A stretch of DNA of 53,798 nt from the NCBI GenBank assembly GCA_028867275.1, contig JAGWGU010000005.1, forward strand, positions 1-53,798. Direction: 5' to 3'. Under the pieces are notes generated by a model. That model was not told the origin of the DNA. It ran no database searches and saw nothing but the letters and a program-made list of their open reading frames with translations. The DNA is from Nitrososphaerota archaeon (GTDB taxonomy: Archaea; Thermoproteota; Nitrososphaeria; Nitrososphaerales; Nitrosopumilaceae). Positions 36,104-43,734 of the stretch are shown piece after piece (positions within the stretch are counted from its first letter, which is position 1; the number at the start of each line of letters is the position of its first letter). A program made the translations under genes and the position numbers.

Positions 36104-36466
36104 ATGAACACAAAGGAACTTTTGACATCGATCTTCTTGTTCTTTGCTGCTGGATTATGTGAAATTGGTGGTGGGTATCTTGTATGGTTATGGTTAAGAG
36201 ATGATTTTAGCTGGTGGGTAGGCGGTATTGGCGGTTTTATCTTATTCCTATACGGGATAGTTCCCACATTTCAAAAATCTCATTTCCATAGGATTTACGC
36301 AGCTTACGGAGGGGTTTTCATTGTGATGTCTGTGTTTTGGGGATGGTTAATTGATGGAATAAGGCCAGACATCTATGATGTCATTGGATCTGTTATTGCG
36401 GTAATTGGAATGCTGATTATTTTCTATTATCCAAGAAAAGGAGAAACTGTTTGGTCGAAATCATAA
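36104..36466 (+). CDS. YnfA/UPF0060 family small membrane protein, copy 1
   Basis: 120 residues, four transmembrane helices. The family signature is clear: [20 protein letters not shown] at the start, [33 protein letters not shown] and [13 protein letters not shown]. YnfA proteins belong near the small multidrug resistance transporters and have been linked to efflux, though function is weakly supported. Its last 16 nt overlap the next gene, which encodes a paralogue. Confidence 0.92.
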   Translation: MNTKELLTSIFLFFAAGLCEIGGGYLVWLWLRDDFSWWVGGIGGFILFLYGIVPTFQKSHFHRIYAAYGGVFIVMSVFWGWLIDGIRPDIYDVIGSVIAVIGMLIIFYYPRKGETVWSKS

Positions 36467-36783
36467 TCAAAACTCTTGGTCTATTCTTTTTTGCATCATT
36501 GCTTGAGATAGGAGGAGGCTATCTAGTATGGAAATGTATTAGGGAACACAAGGGTAAGATTTTTGGTTTGGTTGGGGGCTTGATACTTTTTTCTTATGGA
36601 ATCATACCCACGTTTCAACCTGCAAATTTTGGCAGAGTGTATGCAGCTTATGGTGGGATATTCATTATTTCATCCATACTGTGGGGATATTGGATAGACA
36701 AGAAAAAACCAGATAGGTTTGAGATCATTGGTTCAGTAGTTGTGTTGGTTGGTGTTGCAGTTATGTTTTATTTTCCCAGATGA
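36451..36783 (+). CDS. YnfA/UPF0060 family small membrane protein, copy 2
   Basis: 110 residues starting with TTG 36451 inside the end of copy 1. It has the same four-helix plan: [52 protein letters not shown] and PDRFEIIGS. The two copies differ in loop charges. Overlapping tandem SMR-like genes usually produce a heterodimer of opposed topology (as in EbrAB), which is plausible here but unproven. Located inside the tRNA-bounded region. Confidence 0.9.
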   Translation: MVEIIIKTLGLFFFASLLEIGGGYLVWKCIREHKGKIFGLVGGLILFSYGIIPTFQPANFGRVYAAYGGIFIISSILWGYWIDKKKPDRFEIIGSVVVLVGVAVMFYFPR

Positions 36784-36822
36784 TTTAGTTGTAATAGGGT
36801 TCAATTAAATCAAATTCAATAA

Positions 36823-37089
36823 TTACCTATTAACCGCATTGACAGGTTTCCACGTCTAATTCTTTTATTATGGTATCACTATGAGTTTAGATATTTTGAA
36901 TCTATTGGGGTAATACTAACTTCGCCAACATTTCATGATGATTGTTTTTATTTTATGAATAATGTTCAAACTAGAATGAGTAGAATAATTCCAAATGATC
37001 TCCGTACTGATGATTTAGTAATACCTGAAAAAATTCAATTTGAAATATTTAACGATAATGAAAAAATTCAACGATCTATTGCAGCGTAG
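36823..37089 (+). pseudogene. Open frame without a 5' start, decayed
   Basis: A plus-strand frame from TAA (36820-36822) to TAG (37087-37089) gives 88 codons, including YHYEFRYFESIGVILTSPTF and IIPNDLRTDDLVIPEKIQFE. The first ATG (36955) would leave 44 residues. It reads as real protein, probably a 5'-truncated relic carried on the element. No family recognised. Confidence 0.35.
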
Positions 37090-37217
37090 ATGAGATATGT
37101 TTAATTGAAAAATCATTTTCGAATCATGGATTTTAGTCTGAAAATATTTTTAATGTCTATCTCTTGATTTCAGGTTTTAGTGTTAGGTTCTCTATTGGGG
37201 TGTCTGACAGTATGTTC

Positions 37218-37294
37218 GAATCTCCAACTTTCAAGTAAAATTTAGGAACGAATTTCTGCAATTTTTAAATGAAAAACAAAAGGCGCCAGGTAAG
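37218..37294. repeat. Right-end repeat next to intact tRNA-Ser
   Basis: Partner of the repeat at 34656-34731. It shares the exact GCGCCAGGTAAG (37283-37294, which includes tRNA 3' bases) and an approximately aligned AT-rich flank. Together they bound the candidate element. Confidence 0.6.
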
Positions 37295-37380
37295 GGATTC
37301 GAACCCCTGAGTGCTGAAAGCACAACCGCTACCTTGTTTTTGATCTCGAGGCGGTCGCCGTACCACTTGGCTAACCTGGC
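37284..37380 (-). tRNA. tRNA-Ser (anticodon CGA), with intron
   Basis: On the minus strand: acceptor GCCAGGT pairs with ACCTGGC, discriminator G (typical of archaeal Ser), D arm GCC-loop-GGC, and anticodon stem ACCGC with GCGGT. A long variable arm marks a class II tRNA (TGTGCTTTCAGCACTC), and the T arm is AGGGG-TTCGAAT-CCCTT. Removing 14 nt (37331-37344) gives the 7-nt loop CTCGAGA with anticodon CGA, reading UCG. The CCA tail is not fully encoded. TATA-like TTATTTATG lies 27-35 nt upstream on the minus strand (37407-37415). Confidence 0.93.
37331..37344 (-). other. Short tRNA intron
   Basis: 14-nt intron ATCAAAAACAAGGT at the canonical position between nucleotides 37 and 38 of tRNA-Ser(CGA). 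It would be removed by the archaeal splicing endonuclease from a bulge-helix-bulge-like structure. The exact cut sites are inferred from the 7-nt loop. Confidence 0.75.
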
Positions 37381-37492
37381 ACCTGTCAGAGAATCTGGTT
37401 TTGGCACATAAATAACATGACAATGTAACTGATCAGTAGATCAAATATATAATAAAGGATATAAAGTAGACAATTGATTATATAGACATCAA

Positions 37493-37672
37493 ATGGAGGC
37501 AATCACAAAAAAGACAGTCTCGATTGAATTTGCAGGCAAAAAGCATGTACTTCCAGATGATATCACAGTAGGCATGATCTTGGTTCACCTTGGACTCCCA
37601 GAAGACACTCCCGTGAGAATGACAACCACAAAGGAAGGCTTTGTAATTGTACCACAAACAGAAAAAAATTGA
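37493..37672 (+). CDS. Small hypothetical protein (59 residues)
   Basis: ATG 37493 to TGA 37670-37672. It reads MEAITKKTVSIEFAGKKHVL, then PDDITVGMILVHLGLPEDTP and a basic tail, beta-strand rich. A TATA-like GATTATATAG lies about 19 nt upstream. Compact and coding-like, but of no family I can name. Next gene after 49 nt in the same direction. Confidence 0.65.
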   Translation: MEAITKKTVSIEFAGKKHVLPDDITVGMILVHLGLPEDTPVRMTTTKEGFVIVPQTEKN

Positions 37673-37721
37673 TAGTGTATAGTTTATTATTGATAGTTAC
37701 CAATACCACAAGTGGTACCAG

Positions 37722-37901
37722 TTGGCAAAGACCCGAGTTTCAATAACAATTGATGACAAGACTGCAAAGGCAATAGAACTGTACTATAGAGACAAAGTAA
37801 AAATTGCAGCAGAAAAAGGCGAGGCAATTCCCAAGCTCTCAAACATCTACGAAGAAATTATAGAAAAAGGCTGGGAAAAGTCTGCTGTAAAAAAGAAATA
37901 A
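37722..37901 (+). CDS. Small probable ribbon-helix-helix protein (59 residues)
   Basis: Start TTG 37722, stop TAA 37899-37901. It begins MAKTRVSITIDDKTAKAIEL, a basic beta strand followed by a helix, then KLSNIYEEIIEKGWEKSAVK. Strand-helix-helix is the RHH/CopG pattern, so DNA binding as a dimer is likely. It precedes the FEN-1 gene by 34 nt, possibly cotranscribed. Targets are unknown. Confidence 0.7.
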   Translation: MAKTRVSITIDDKTAKAIELYYRDKVKIAAEKGEAIPKLSNIYEEIIEKGWEKSAVKKK

Positions 37902-37935
37902 GAAGTCAAGCATTTAACATGTAAAGCAGAGAAAG

Positions 37936-38961
37936 ATGGGCCTAGATCTAAAACAGCTTTGTGTAAGAGAGAGAACAAACCTTGAATCATTTACATCAAA
38001 GATTGTAGCAATTGATGCATACAATGCAATTTACCAGTTTTTGTCAATCATACGTGGACCTGACGGGCTTCCACTGACTGACTATAACGGAAAAATAACA
38101 AGCCACATCAGCGGCCTGTTTTATAGAAACATCAACTTCTTGTCCCTTGGAATAAAACCAGTTTATGTGTTTGACGGAAAACCTCCATCACTAAAGTCTG
38201 CAGAGATTCAAAGAAGAAAGCAGGTAAAAAAAGATGCCACGATAAAATATGAAAAAGCAATAAGCGAAGGAAAATATGCTGAAGCAAAAAAGTTTGCACA
38301 GCAGACATCAGTTCTGCGAGACGACATGGTAGAAGAGTCAAAAAAATTCCTTGACCTATTTGGGATACCATCCATCCAGGCACCATCAGAGGGAGAGGCA
38401 ACTGCAGCATATCTTACCACAACAGGAAAAGCATATGCATCTGCAAGCCAAGACTTTGATTCGTTATTGTTTGGCGCAAAAAGGCTTGTCAGAAACTTTA
38501 CAAACAGTGGAAAAAGAAAGCTGCCAAACAGAAACACCACAATAGAGATAGAGCCAGAAGTCATCCAGCTTGACAAGACATTATCTTCACTTGGGGTTAC
38601 AAGGGAGCAGCTAGTCGACATTGGAATACTCATAGGCACGGATTTCAATCCAGATGGATTTGAGAGAATAGGTCCCAAGACTGCATTAAAAATGATAAAG
38701 GACAATGGTAGCTTGGAAAATGTCTCCCAGATCCAGGAAAAACTAGGAGAGATTGATTACAAGCAGATACGTGACATTTTCTTGAATCCAAAGGTGGCAG
38801 AGGTATCAGAGATAAAGTTTGGAGATGTGGATTACCCTGGAATTGTAAGTTATCTTACAAAGGAGAGGAGCTTTTCACTGGACAGAGTTGACACTTCGTT
38901 AAACAGGTTAAAGAAAGCGCTTGAGAAAAAGAGTCAGAACCTTGAGCAGTGGTTCAAGTAA
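37936..38961 (+). CDS. fen: Flap endonuclease 1
   Basis: 341 residues, full length. It cleaves 5' flaps and processes Okazaki fragments in the replication fork. N region [10 protein letters not shown] with catalytic Asp27 ([11 protein letters not shown]), acidic residues in [21 protein letters not shown] and [10 protein letters not shown], and the H3TH region. The C-terminal QNLEQWF (335-341) is a PIP box for binding the PCNA clamp. The start is ATG 37936. Confidence 0.96.
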   Translation: MGLDLKQLCVRERTNLESFTSKIVAIDAYNAIYQFLSIIRGPDGLPLTDYNGKITSHISGLFYRNINFLSLGIKPVYVFDGKPPSLKSAEIQRRKQVKKDATIKYEKAISEGKYAEAKKFAQQTSVLRDDMVEESKKFLDLFGIPSIQAPSEGEATAAYLTTTGKAYASASQDFDSLLFGAKRLVRNFTNSGKRKLPNRNTTIEIEPEVIQLDKTLSSLGVTREQLVDIGILIGTDFNPDGFERIGPKTALKMIKDNGSLENVSQIQEKLGEIDYKQIRDIFLNPKVAEVSEIKFGDVDYPGIVSYLTKERSFSLDRVDTSLNRLKKALEKKSQNLEQWFK

Positions 38962-39066
38962 GTCAAGACAAAATTCTGATTATCACGTTTGATAAACAGG
39001 ATCGTGCTTTTATGATCATTATGAAATTATAATCCATCGTGAATCTCCAGCAATCTCTGGCATAAA

Positions 39067-39113
39067 CATGACCACACTCCCCCGTCTGGATAGAATCTAG
39101 GCGGGTGGTCATG
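39067..39113. ncRNA. Candidate structured RNA (strong hairpin)
   Basis: In the 211-nt gap after fen. Outer stem CATGACCAC (39067-39075) pairs perfectly with GTGGTCATG (39105-39113). The inner stem, CCGTCTGGAT (39082-39091) with ATCTAGGCGG (39095-39104), has 10 pairs, two of them G-U, around a 3-nt loop. A 6-nt bulge lies on one side. Upstream are a smaller hairpin (CCAG-CAATCT-CTGG, 39047-39060) and a TATA-like ATTATAATCC (about 39025). The structure is too long and regular to be a simple terminator. No known class recognised. Confidence 0.45.
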
Positions 39114-39172
39114 ATTAATACGCACGACAGATCAGAAAATAATCAAAACATGTTTACAGATGTAATTAGAAA

Positions 39173-39310
39173 CTAGATCGTTTTTCGCTTAGCCATTTTC
39201 GGATCAAAGGGTTTGCTTTTTTCTATGCTCTTGTGAAGACATGCGTCAGAGCAATGGGTAGCTTGCGGTTCTTCAAGCACCTTACCGCAGGTGGCACATT
39301 TTCTAGTCAA
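39173..39310 (-). CDS. Tiny zinc-finger protein (45 residues, DUF2116-like)
   Basis: TTG 39310 to TAG 39173-39175. It reads MTRKCATCGKVLEEPQATHC and SDACLHKSIEKSKPFDPKMA plus a basic tail. Cysteine pattern C-x2-C-x11-C-x3-C matches short Zn-ribbon proteins of the DUF2116 type. A purine-rich GGTGGGTGGA precedes the TTG, so this start has a plausible ribosome site. Function unknown. Confidence 0.7.
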   Translation of the reverse strand: MTRKCATCGKVLEEPQATHCSDACLHKSIEKSKPFDPKMAKRKTI

Positions 39311-39337
39311 TTCCACCCACCTTGTATACAGTACAAA

Positions 39338-39493
39338 TCACTCGTGTTCATCATCATTTGATTCATCTGCCCATTTCCTGTTTCTTGTCCTGTAATGTTC
39401 ATCCCATTCCATCTCTTCAGAGTTGTCTTTAAGACCCCATTCAGAATCATCATGTCCATAATCTCTTGCTGATCTCTTATTCTCGTGATTCAA
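39338..39493 (-). CDS. Possible acidic micro-protein (51 residues)
   Basis: If started at TTG 39493 the product begins MNHENKRSARDYGHDDSEWG and ends in a strongly acidic stretch. A TATA-like TTTATTTAAAAG lies about 30 nt upstream on the minus strand. Low complexity (Asp, Glu, Asn, Trp, Arg) makes it hard to tell from chance. Confidence 0.4.
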   Translation of the reverse strand: MNHENKRSARDYGHDDSEWGLKDNSEEMEWDEHYRTRNRKWADESNDDEHE

Positions 39494-39648
39494 AATTATG
39501 GAATTTGGATAATCAAATGCGCTTTTAAATAAAAGGTTGATTATCAAATGTGAGAACTAGAATAACCAGACTCTATCCCAGTCCAACCATTCCAGTTAGG
39601 AGATGATTATATACAATCAAACCCTAATGCCATCATCCAGGTAATATC

Positions 39649-40695
39649 ATGAAAGTACAAGGATATGCAGCACAGAGTGCCAAGGCAACATTGGCACCGT
39701 TTTCATTTGAAAGGCGAGAGCCAGGGGACAATGACATTGTAGTAGACATACAATACTGTGGAATATGTCACACTGACATACACCAGGTCGGTGACGAGTG
39801 GGGCGGATCCACATTCCCAATGGTTCCAGGACATGAAATAACAGGGATTGTATCAAAGACAGGACCCAAGGTAACACGGTACAAGACAGGTGACAGGGTA
39901 GGAGTAGGTTGTTTTGTAAACTCGTGCCGCAAGTGTGAGCCCTGCAAGAAAAACTTGGAACAGTACTGCACAGGCGGAATGGTTACAACTTATAACGGAA
40001 CTGAAAAAGATGGCACTCCAACCCAGGGAGGATACTCTAACAAGATTGTCGTAGACGAAAATTACGTATTAAAAATTCCAGATACCTTGCCTCTTGACAA
40101 GACTGCACCTCTTTTATGCGCTGGAATAACACTCTACTCACCACTAAGACACTGGAAGGCAGGCCCAGGAAAAAAAGTTGCAATCATTGGCCTTGGAGGA
40201 ATAGGCCACATGGGAGTAAAGATTGCACATGCACTTGGCGCAGAGGTCACGGTTCTTAGTCACTCGCTCAAAAAACAAGAGGATGGAAAAAAGCTTGGAG
40301 CTGACTACTTTTATGCCACATCAGATCCCGCAACATTTGAAAAACTCAAAGGGTATTTTGACTTGATAATCAATACAGTATCTGCCGAGCTTGACTGGAA
40401 CCAGTACCTTGAGCTTTTAGCACTAGATGGTTCCATGGTAGTTGTCGGCATCCCAGAAAAGCAGACACCTGTTGGCTCGTTCCCACTTGTTGCTGGCAGG
40501 CGCAGCCTTGCAGGCTCACTCATCGGAGGAATCAAGGAAACACAAGAGATGCTTGACTTTTGCGGCAAGAACAACATTGCAAGCGAGATAGAACTGATTC
40601 CAATTCAAAAGGTAAACGAGGCCTACAAGCGTGTACTCAACAGCGATGTCAGGTACAGGTTTGTAATTGACATAAAATCGCTTGAACAAAAATGA
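39649..40695 (+). CDS. Zinc-dependent alcohol dehydrogenase (YahK/CAD-like)
   Basis: 348 residues, medium-chain dehydrogenase. Catalytic zinc ligands Cys37 and His62-Glu63 ([11 protein letters not shown]), structural zinc Cys92, Cys95, Cys98 and Cys106 ([16 protein letters not shown]), and the Rossmann motif GLGGIGHMG. Members reduce aldehydes with NADPH. In Thaumarchaea a related enzyme could serve as a semialdehyde reductase in the hydroxypropionate/hydroxybutyrate cycle; this is inference. TATA-like GATTATATAC lies about 45 nt upstream of ATG 39649. Confidence 0.93.
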   Translation: MKVQGYAAQSAKATLAPFSFERREPGDNDIVVDIQYCGICHTDIHQVGDEWGGSTFPMVPGHEITGIVSKTGPKVTRYKTGDRVGVGCFVNSCRKCEPCKKNLEQYCTGGMVTTYNGTEKDGTPTQGGYSNKIVVDENYVLKIPDTLPLDKTAPLLCAGITLYSPLRHWKAGPGKKVAIIGLGGIGHMGVKIAHALGAEVTVLSHSLKKQEDGKKLGADYFYATSDPATFEKLKGYFDLIINTVSAELDWNQYLELLALDGSMVVVGIPEKQTPVGSFPLVAGRRSLAGSLIGGIKETQEMLDFCGKNNIASEIELIPIQKVNEAYKRVLNSDVRYRFVIDIKSLEQK

Positions 40696-40777
40696 CTAGC
40701 TGAAAGTGAAACACGTCAGATGACGAATTCTTAAATGCAATAGGACATCTTGTCAAAATGCAGGTAATAAAATAGAA

Positions 40778-41086
40778 TCAAGGATTTTTCGGCCCAACCA
40801 TTTCATTGCCTTTTACGTCATGGTCCCACTTGCCACGTATTCCCTTGTATATCACCACACCCCCGGCACCTAACAGGCCAAGTGTAAGCACTAGGTATAG
40901 CATGTAATCATAGTTCTTCTCAGAACATTTGACATGAACTGCCACTCCTGTAGAATAATCAAAACAGTCGTCAAAGTTTTGTGTCTGGATGGCATACTGG
41001 GAATAGCCAGAGTTTGCAATGCCTCCAACCACAAAGCCTGCAAATATTATCACTGCACCTATCATGACAAGCCGTATGTCACTCAT
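40778..41086 (-). CDS. Two-helix membrane protein, hypothetical
   Basis: 102 residues with two transmembrane segments (about 7-24, IGAVIIFAGFVVGGIA, and 60-79, YMLYLVLTLGLLGAGGVVIY). An external loop of about 35 residues between them contains two cysteines (DDCFD and VKCSEK), a possible disulfide. The tail is charged. Such loop proteins recur in Nitrososphaeria, but I know no function. Divergent from the coiled-coil gene. Confidence 0.7.
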   Translation of the reverse strand: MSDIRLVMIGAVIIFAGFVVGGIANSGYSQYAIQTQNFDDCFDYSTGVAVHVKCSEKNYDYMLYLVLTLGLLGAGGVVIYKGIRGKWDHDVKGNEMVGPKNP

Positions 41087-41153
41087 GGTATCAAGATGGG
41101 ATTCTGCATAATATTTAATGTTGTTACAATATCACAACAAATGATCAAGAAAA

Positions 41154-42431
41154 ATGGTTTTTGGCTTTGGCAAGAAAAAAACACATGAACAGCCCACTGT
41201 ACCAGTTCAGAGTAAGAAGACAATATCACTTGAGGACATACCTGGCATGCTACACGACATAGAGGCTCCACAGGTTGCAGATACAATAAGCATTGCAAAG
41301 ACAACAAAAGAAGAGGTGGAAACACACAGAAAAAAGATTCGCGACCTTATTTTGCATCTTGAATCAGACGACCTAAAACTAGATGATGTTGACAGAAATC
41401 TTGGAGTCATAGTAAAGCGCGGCAAGGATGCAATTGTATCAACCATCAAAAAAGAGACATCAACTAATCTCACAAGTGCTGCCAAGTATGACCAAGCAGT
41501 TGCACTCAACTTGGAGATAAGCCAGATGCTAAAAAAAATAGGCGATGTATTGGGATTGAATTCAAGAATAATCCACATCTTTGCAAAAAAATATGCAGAC
41601 AACCTCAAAGACGAGATTGCCAAAGTAGCAAAAAGCAGGAACCAGTTACAATCATCAATTAATATCGTAGAAAACTTTCGTGCAGACAGTAAAACCATCA
41701 TAGAGATAGGTCAAAAGATTTCAGAGTACAGAAATGCCATAACACAGAAAAATGAAAGGATATCAGAAATAGAATCAGAGATTCAAACCCTAAAAGATAC
41801 CATTACAACTCTTGAAAGACAGATCCATGATTTAAAATCAAGCAGCGGTCATGTCAAGTTTCTTGAGATAAAACACAGGGTAGATTCCATGTCATCTGAA
41901 AAGTCAGAGGTAAAAAACATCATAGACTTGCAGTTTTCAAAGATCTCAAGGCCCCTTGGAAGGTACAGCTACATCTCATCGTTTGAAAAGCCAGTAAGAA
42001 AGATGATGGACGACCTTGTTGCAAATCCATACGACATCATTTCCCCACATAACAAGGCTGACATAATACAGATACTTGAAGCCGTGGAAAAATCCGTGGT
42101 CTCCGGTTCCATATCTGTCAAGGACACGGACAAGTCACTGGAGCAGATTCAGGAAACAATATCACGGCTTGACGAATTCATTTCACTCAAGGAATCATAC
42201 TCTAACAAAGCATCAGCACTTGAAAAAGACCTGAAAGTCTTTGACATAAAATCACTCGAGTCAAAAGAACATGAACTTGAAAAAACAAGGTCAGATATTT
42301 CAAATATTGAATCTACCAAAAAGAAACTAGAGGAGGAGGTAAAGGACAGCAACCATTCCCTTTCAAAAAGCATATCAGATCTAGAGTCAGGCCTTGCAAG
42401 GCTGGCAAATATCAAAGTCTTGCTCAAGTAA
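41154..42431 (+). CDS. Long coiled-coil protein, hypothetical
   Basis: 425 residues. Short N-terminal MVFGFGKKK (basic and aromatic, could touch membrane), a first helical domain (about 25-150), then long heptad-like coiled coils (about 175-250 and 320-425) separated by a more globular part (about 255-315, including RYSYISSFEKPVRKMMDDL). Overall resembles SMC/ESCRT-type rods but has no ATPase domain or other catalytic motif. It is directly followed by a JAMM-domain gene, so a shared process is possible. Confidence 0.75.
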   Translation: MVFGFGKKKTHEQPTVPVQSKKTISLEDIPGMLHDIEAPQVADTISIAKTTKEEVETHRKKIRDLILHLESDDLKLDDVDRNLGVIVKRGKDAIVSTIKKETSTNLTSAAKYDQAVALNLEISQMLKKIGDVLGLNSRIIHIFAKKYADNLKDEIAKVAKSRNQLQSSINIVENFRADSKTIIEIGQKISEYRNAITQKNERISEIESEIQTLKDTITTLERQIHDLKSSSGHVKFLEIKHRVDSMSSEKSEVKNIIDLQFSKISRPLGRYSYISSFEKPVRKMMDDLVANPYDIISPHNKADIIQILEAVEKSVVSGSISVKDTDKSLEQIQETISRLDEFISLKESYSNKASALEKDLKVFDIKSLESKEHELEKTRSDISNIESTKKKLEEEVKDSNHSLSKSISDLESGLARLANIKVLLK

Positions 42432-42483
42432 TACAAGGGATACCATCACATCTTAATTAGTGACTAGATGAAAATAATTCCAG

Positions 42484-42897
42484 TTGATCTTTTCCAAGAA
42501 AGAAAAGCGCCAGAGGACTGTGACCATAAAAAAAGACGTCAGGGATGGAATTTTGTCATACTGCAAGATGAACCACCCAAATGAATGCATATTGATACTT
42601 AGGGGAAAATCAAGAAAGGGCAACATATTTGTCGAGGGTTTGGTCATTCCCCCGTTTTTCCACACAGGTCCCACATTTGCAGGGTTTCCTCACTCTTTTC
42701 TGCCACTTGATACAAGTTATGTTGGAACAGTCCACTCTCACCCAACAGGTCTTGCCAAGCCCTCAGTTACTGATCTGCACAATTTCTTTGGTTTTGTATC
42801 AATAATCATACAAGCACCGTATGAAGACGGTGACATTTTTGCCTACGATCGTGACGGCAACCTACTTGAGACTACCATAAGTCCAGAGCAATCATGA
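42484..42897 (+). CDS. JAMM/MPN metalloprotease-like protein
   Basis: 137 residues, the length of archaeal single-domain JAMM proteins. Zinc site: Glu34 (NECILILRG), His84 and His86 (VHSHPTG), Ser94 and Asp97 (PSVTD), exactly HxH-x7-S-x2-D. In archaea JAMM enzymes cleave isopeptide bonds of ubiquitin-like proteins (SAMPs). Start TTG 42484. Follows the coiled-coil gene by 52 nt and precedes a zinc-ribbon membrane protein by 36 nt. Confidence 0.92.
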   Translation: MIFSKKEKRQRTVTIKKDVRDGILSYCKMNHPNECILILRGKSRKGNIFVEGLVIPPFFHTGPTFAGFPHSFLPLDTSYVGTVHSHPTGLAKPSVTDLHNFFGFVSIIIQAPYEDGDIFAYDRDGNLLETTISPEQS

Positions 42898-42933
42898 CAA
42901 AAATTTATAAGCTTTTTGATGTAACCACTATCG

Positions 42934-43257
42934 TTGATAAATTACAAGACTTATCTCATATTCCTTTTTGGCTCTTTGGCGTTTAGCATAGGCATACAGT
43001 TGCTTGCATCTTATCTTGGCTGGCCGCCATTTTCAGGAGTAGCAATTGCACTTGCTGTGTTTATCATCTTCCCACTAGTTCTAAGAAACAGATCACTCAA
43101 GCGCATGGGTGGAATGGGCTCAGATGCGGGAGTTGGAGGCGGAGGATTCTTTGGACAGAACCAAGGTATCAAATACATCTGTCTTGCATGCAACAACAGA
43201 TACAAAGGCGGAATGTGCCCAAGATGTGGCTCCAAGATGAAGCGAGCAGACTTTTAG
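42934..43257 (+). CDS. Membrane protein with C-terminal zinc ribbon
   Basis: 107 residues: two hydrophobic segments (about 7-24 and 34-50), a Gly-rich linker (MGGMGSDAGVGGGGFFG), and a cytoplasmic zinc ribbon (C-x2-C-x8-C-x2-C in CLACNNRYKGGMCPRCGSK). Architecture suggests a membrane-anchored zinc protein, of unknown function. Start TTG 42934. The next gene begins 11 nt after the stop. Confidence 0.75.
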   Translation: MINYKTYLIFLFGSLAFSIGIQLLASYLGWPPFSGVAIALAVFIIFPLVLRNRSLKRMGGMGSDAGVGGGGFFGQNQGIKYICLACNNRYKGGMCPRCGSKMKRADF

Positions 43258-43268
43258 ACCATACCAAG

Positions 43269-43601
43269 ATGACCCTCGAAGAACTCAGAAGTAAAGCACT
43301 ATTCCAAAATACAATTGACACTTGGATAATGTTGTGTGATGAAAAAAAATCAGACTGGTACCTGCCTGAAGATTACAAAAAATTCATCTCACACTTGTTC
43401 CAGAGCGGATTGAAGTTGCAAAAGTTTCCATTATGCATAAAAGAATCCGGTGGAATGTACCAAAGAGGAAGGGACAAGACCCAGTTTGCAGAGATCCTAG
43501 CCCAATCAACTGATCCAAATGCTGCAGCCTATACAATCAAGCTCTCAGACGACACAATAAAGACAATTCGCAAGTTCAACTCTAGTGTCGTAGCTAGTTA
43601 A
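43269..43601 (+). CDS. Conserved hypothetical protein (110 residues)
   Basis: Chosen start ATG 43269 (MTLEELRSKALFQNTIDTW), just after the zinc-ribbon gene; longer starts lie inside that gene in another frame. Soluble, mixed alpha/beta, with a central KFPLCIKESGGMYQRGRDKT. No family recognised. Likely in one transcription unit with the JAMM and zinc-ribbon genes. Confidence 0.7.
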   Translation: MTLEELRSKALFQNTIDTWIMLCDEKKSDWYLPEDYKKFISHLFQSGLKLQKFPLCIKESGGMYQRGRDKTQFAEILAQSTDPNAAAYTIKLSDDTIKTIRKFNSSVVAS

Positions 43602-43642
43602 AAAAAATACTTGAATCAAGTAGGATGTTCTGTACAGTGCAT

Positions 43643-43679
43643 TTTCTAGTTTTGTTTGTCTTTTTTTGACCCGTTTTTG
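43643..43679 (+). terminator. T-rich termination tract
   Basis: Two plus-strand oligo-T runs (TTTTTTT at about 43661 and TTTTT at 43674) follow the gene ending at 43601. They fit archaeal termination and separate the cluster from mgtA. Confidence 0.45.
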
Positions 43680-43682
43680 TAA

Positions 43683-43722
43683 CATCATCATAATAAATGA
43701 TGGAGTTAAATTGTAAAAGGAG
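43683..43722 (+). promoter_or_regulatory. Leader of the Mg2+ ATPase gene
   Basis: A short hairpin (CATCAT at 43683-43688 with ATGATG at 43697-43702, 8-nt loop) and a purine-rich AAAGGAG (about 43716-43722) lie in the 133-nt gap before ATG 43735. The clear ribosome-binding sequence suggests a leadered transcript. Regulation by magnesium is common for mgtA, but nothing here proves a riboswitch. Confidence 0.4.
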
Positions 43723-43734
43723 AAATCATATCAA

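Larger units (their letters stand above)
34656..37294. mobile_element. Candidate small element integrated at tRNA-Ser
   Basis: About 2.6 kb between the displaced tRNA end (34656-34731) and the intact tRNA-Ser end (37218-37294). It carries the Fic gene, two ynfA-like genes and one decayed ORF. No recombinase, transposase or replication gene was found, so it would be a remnant or a non-autonomous element. Fic codon and base use is more G-rich than nearby genes, supporting acquisition. Boundary precision depends on the degenerate repeats. Confidence 0.5.
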
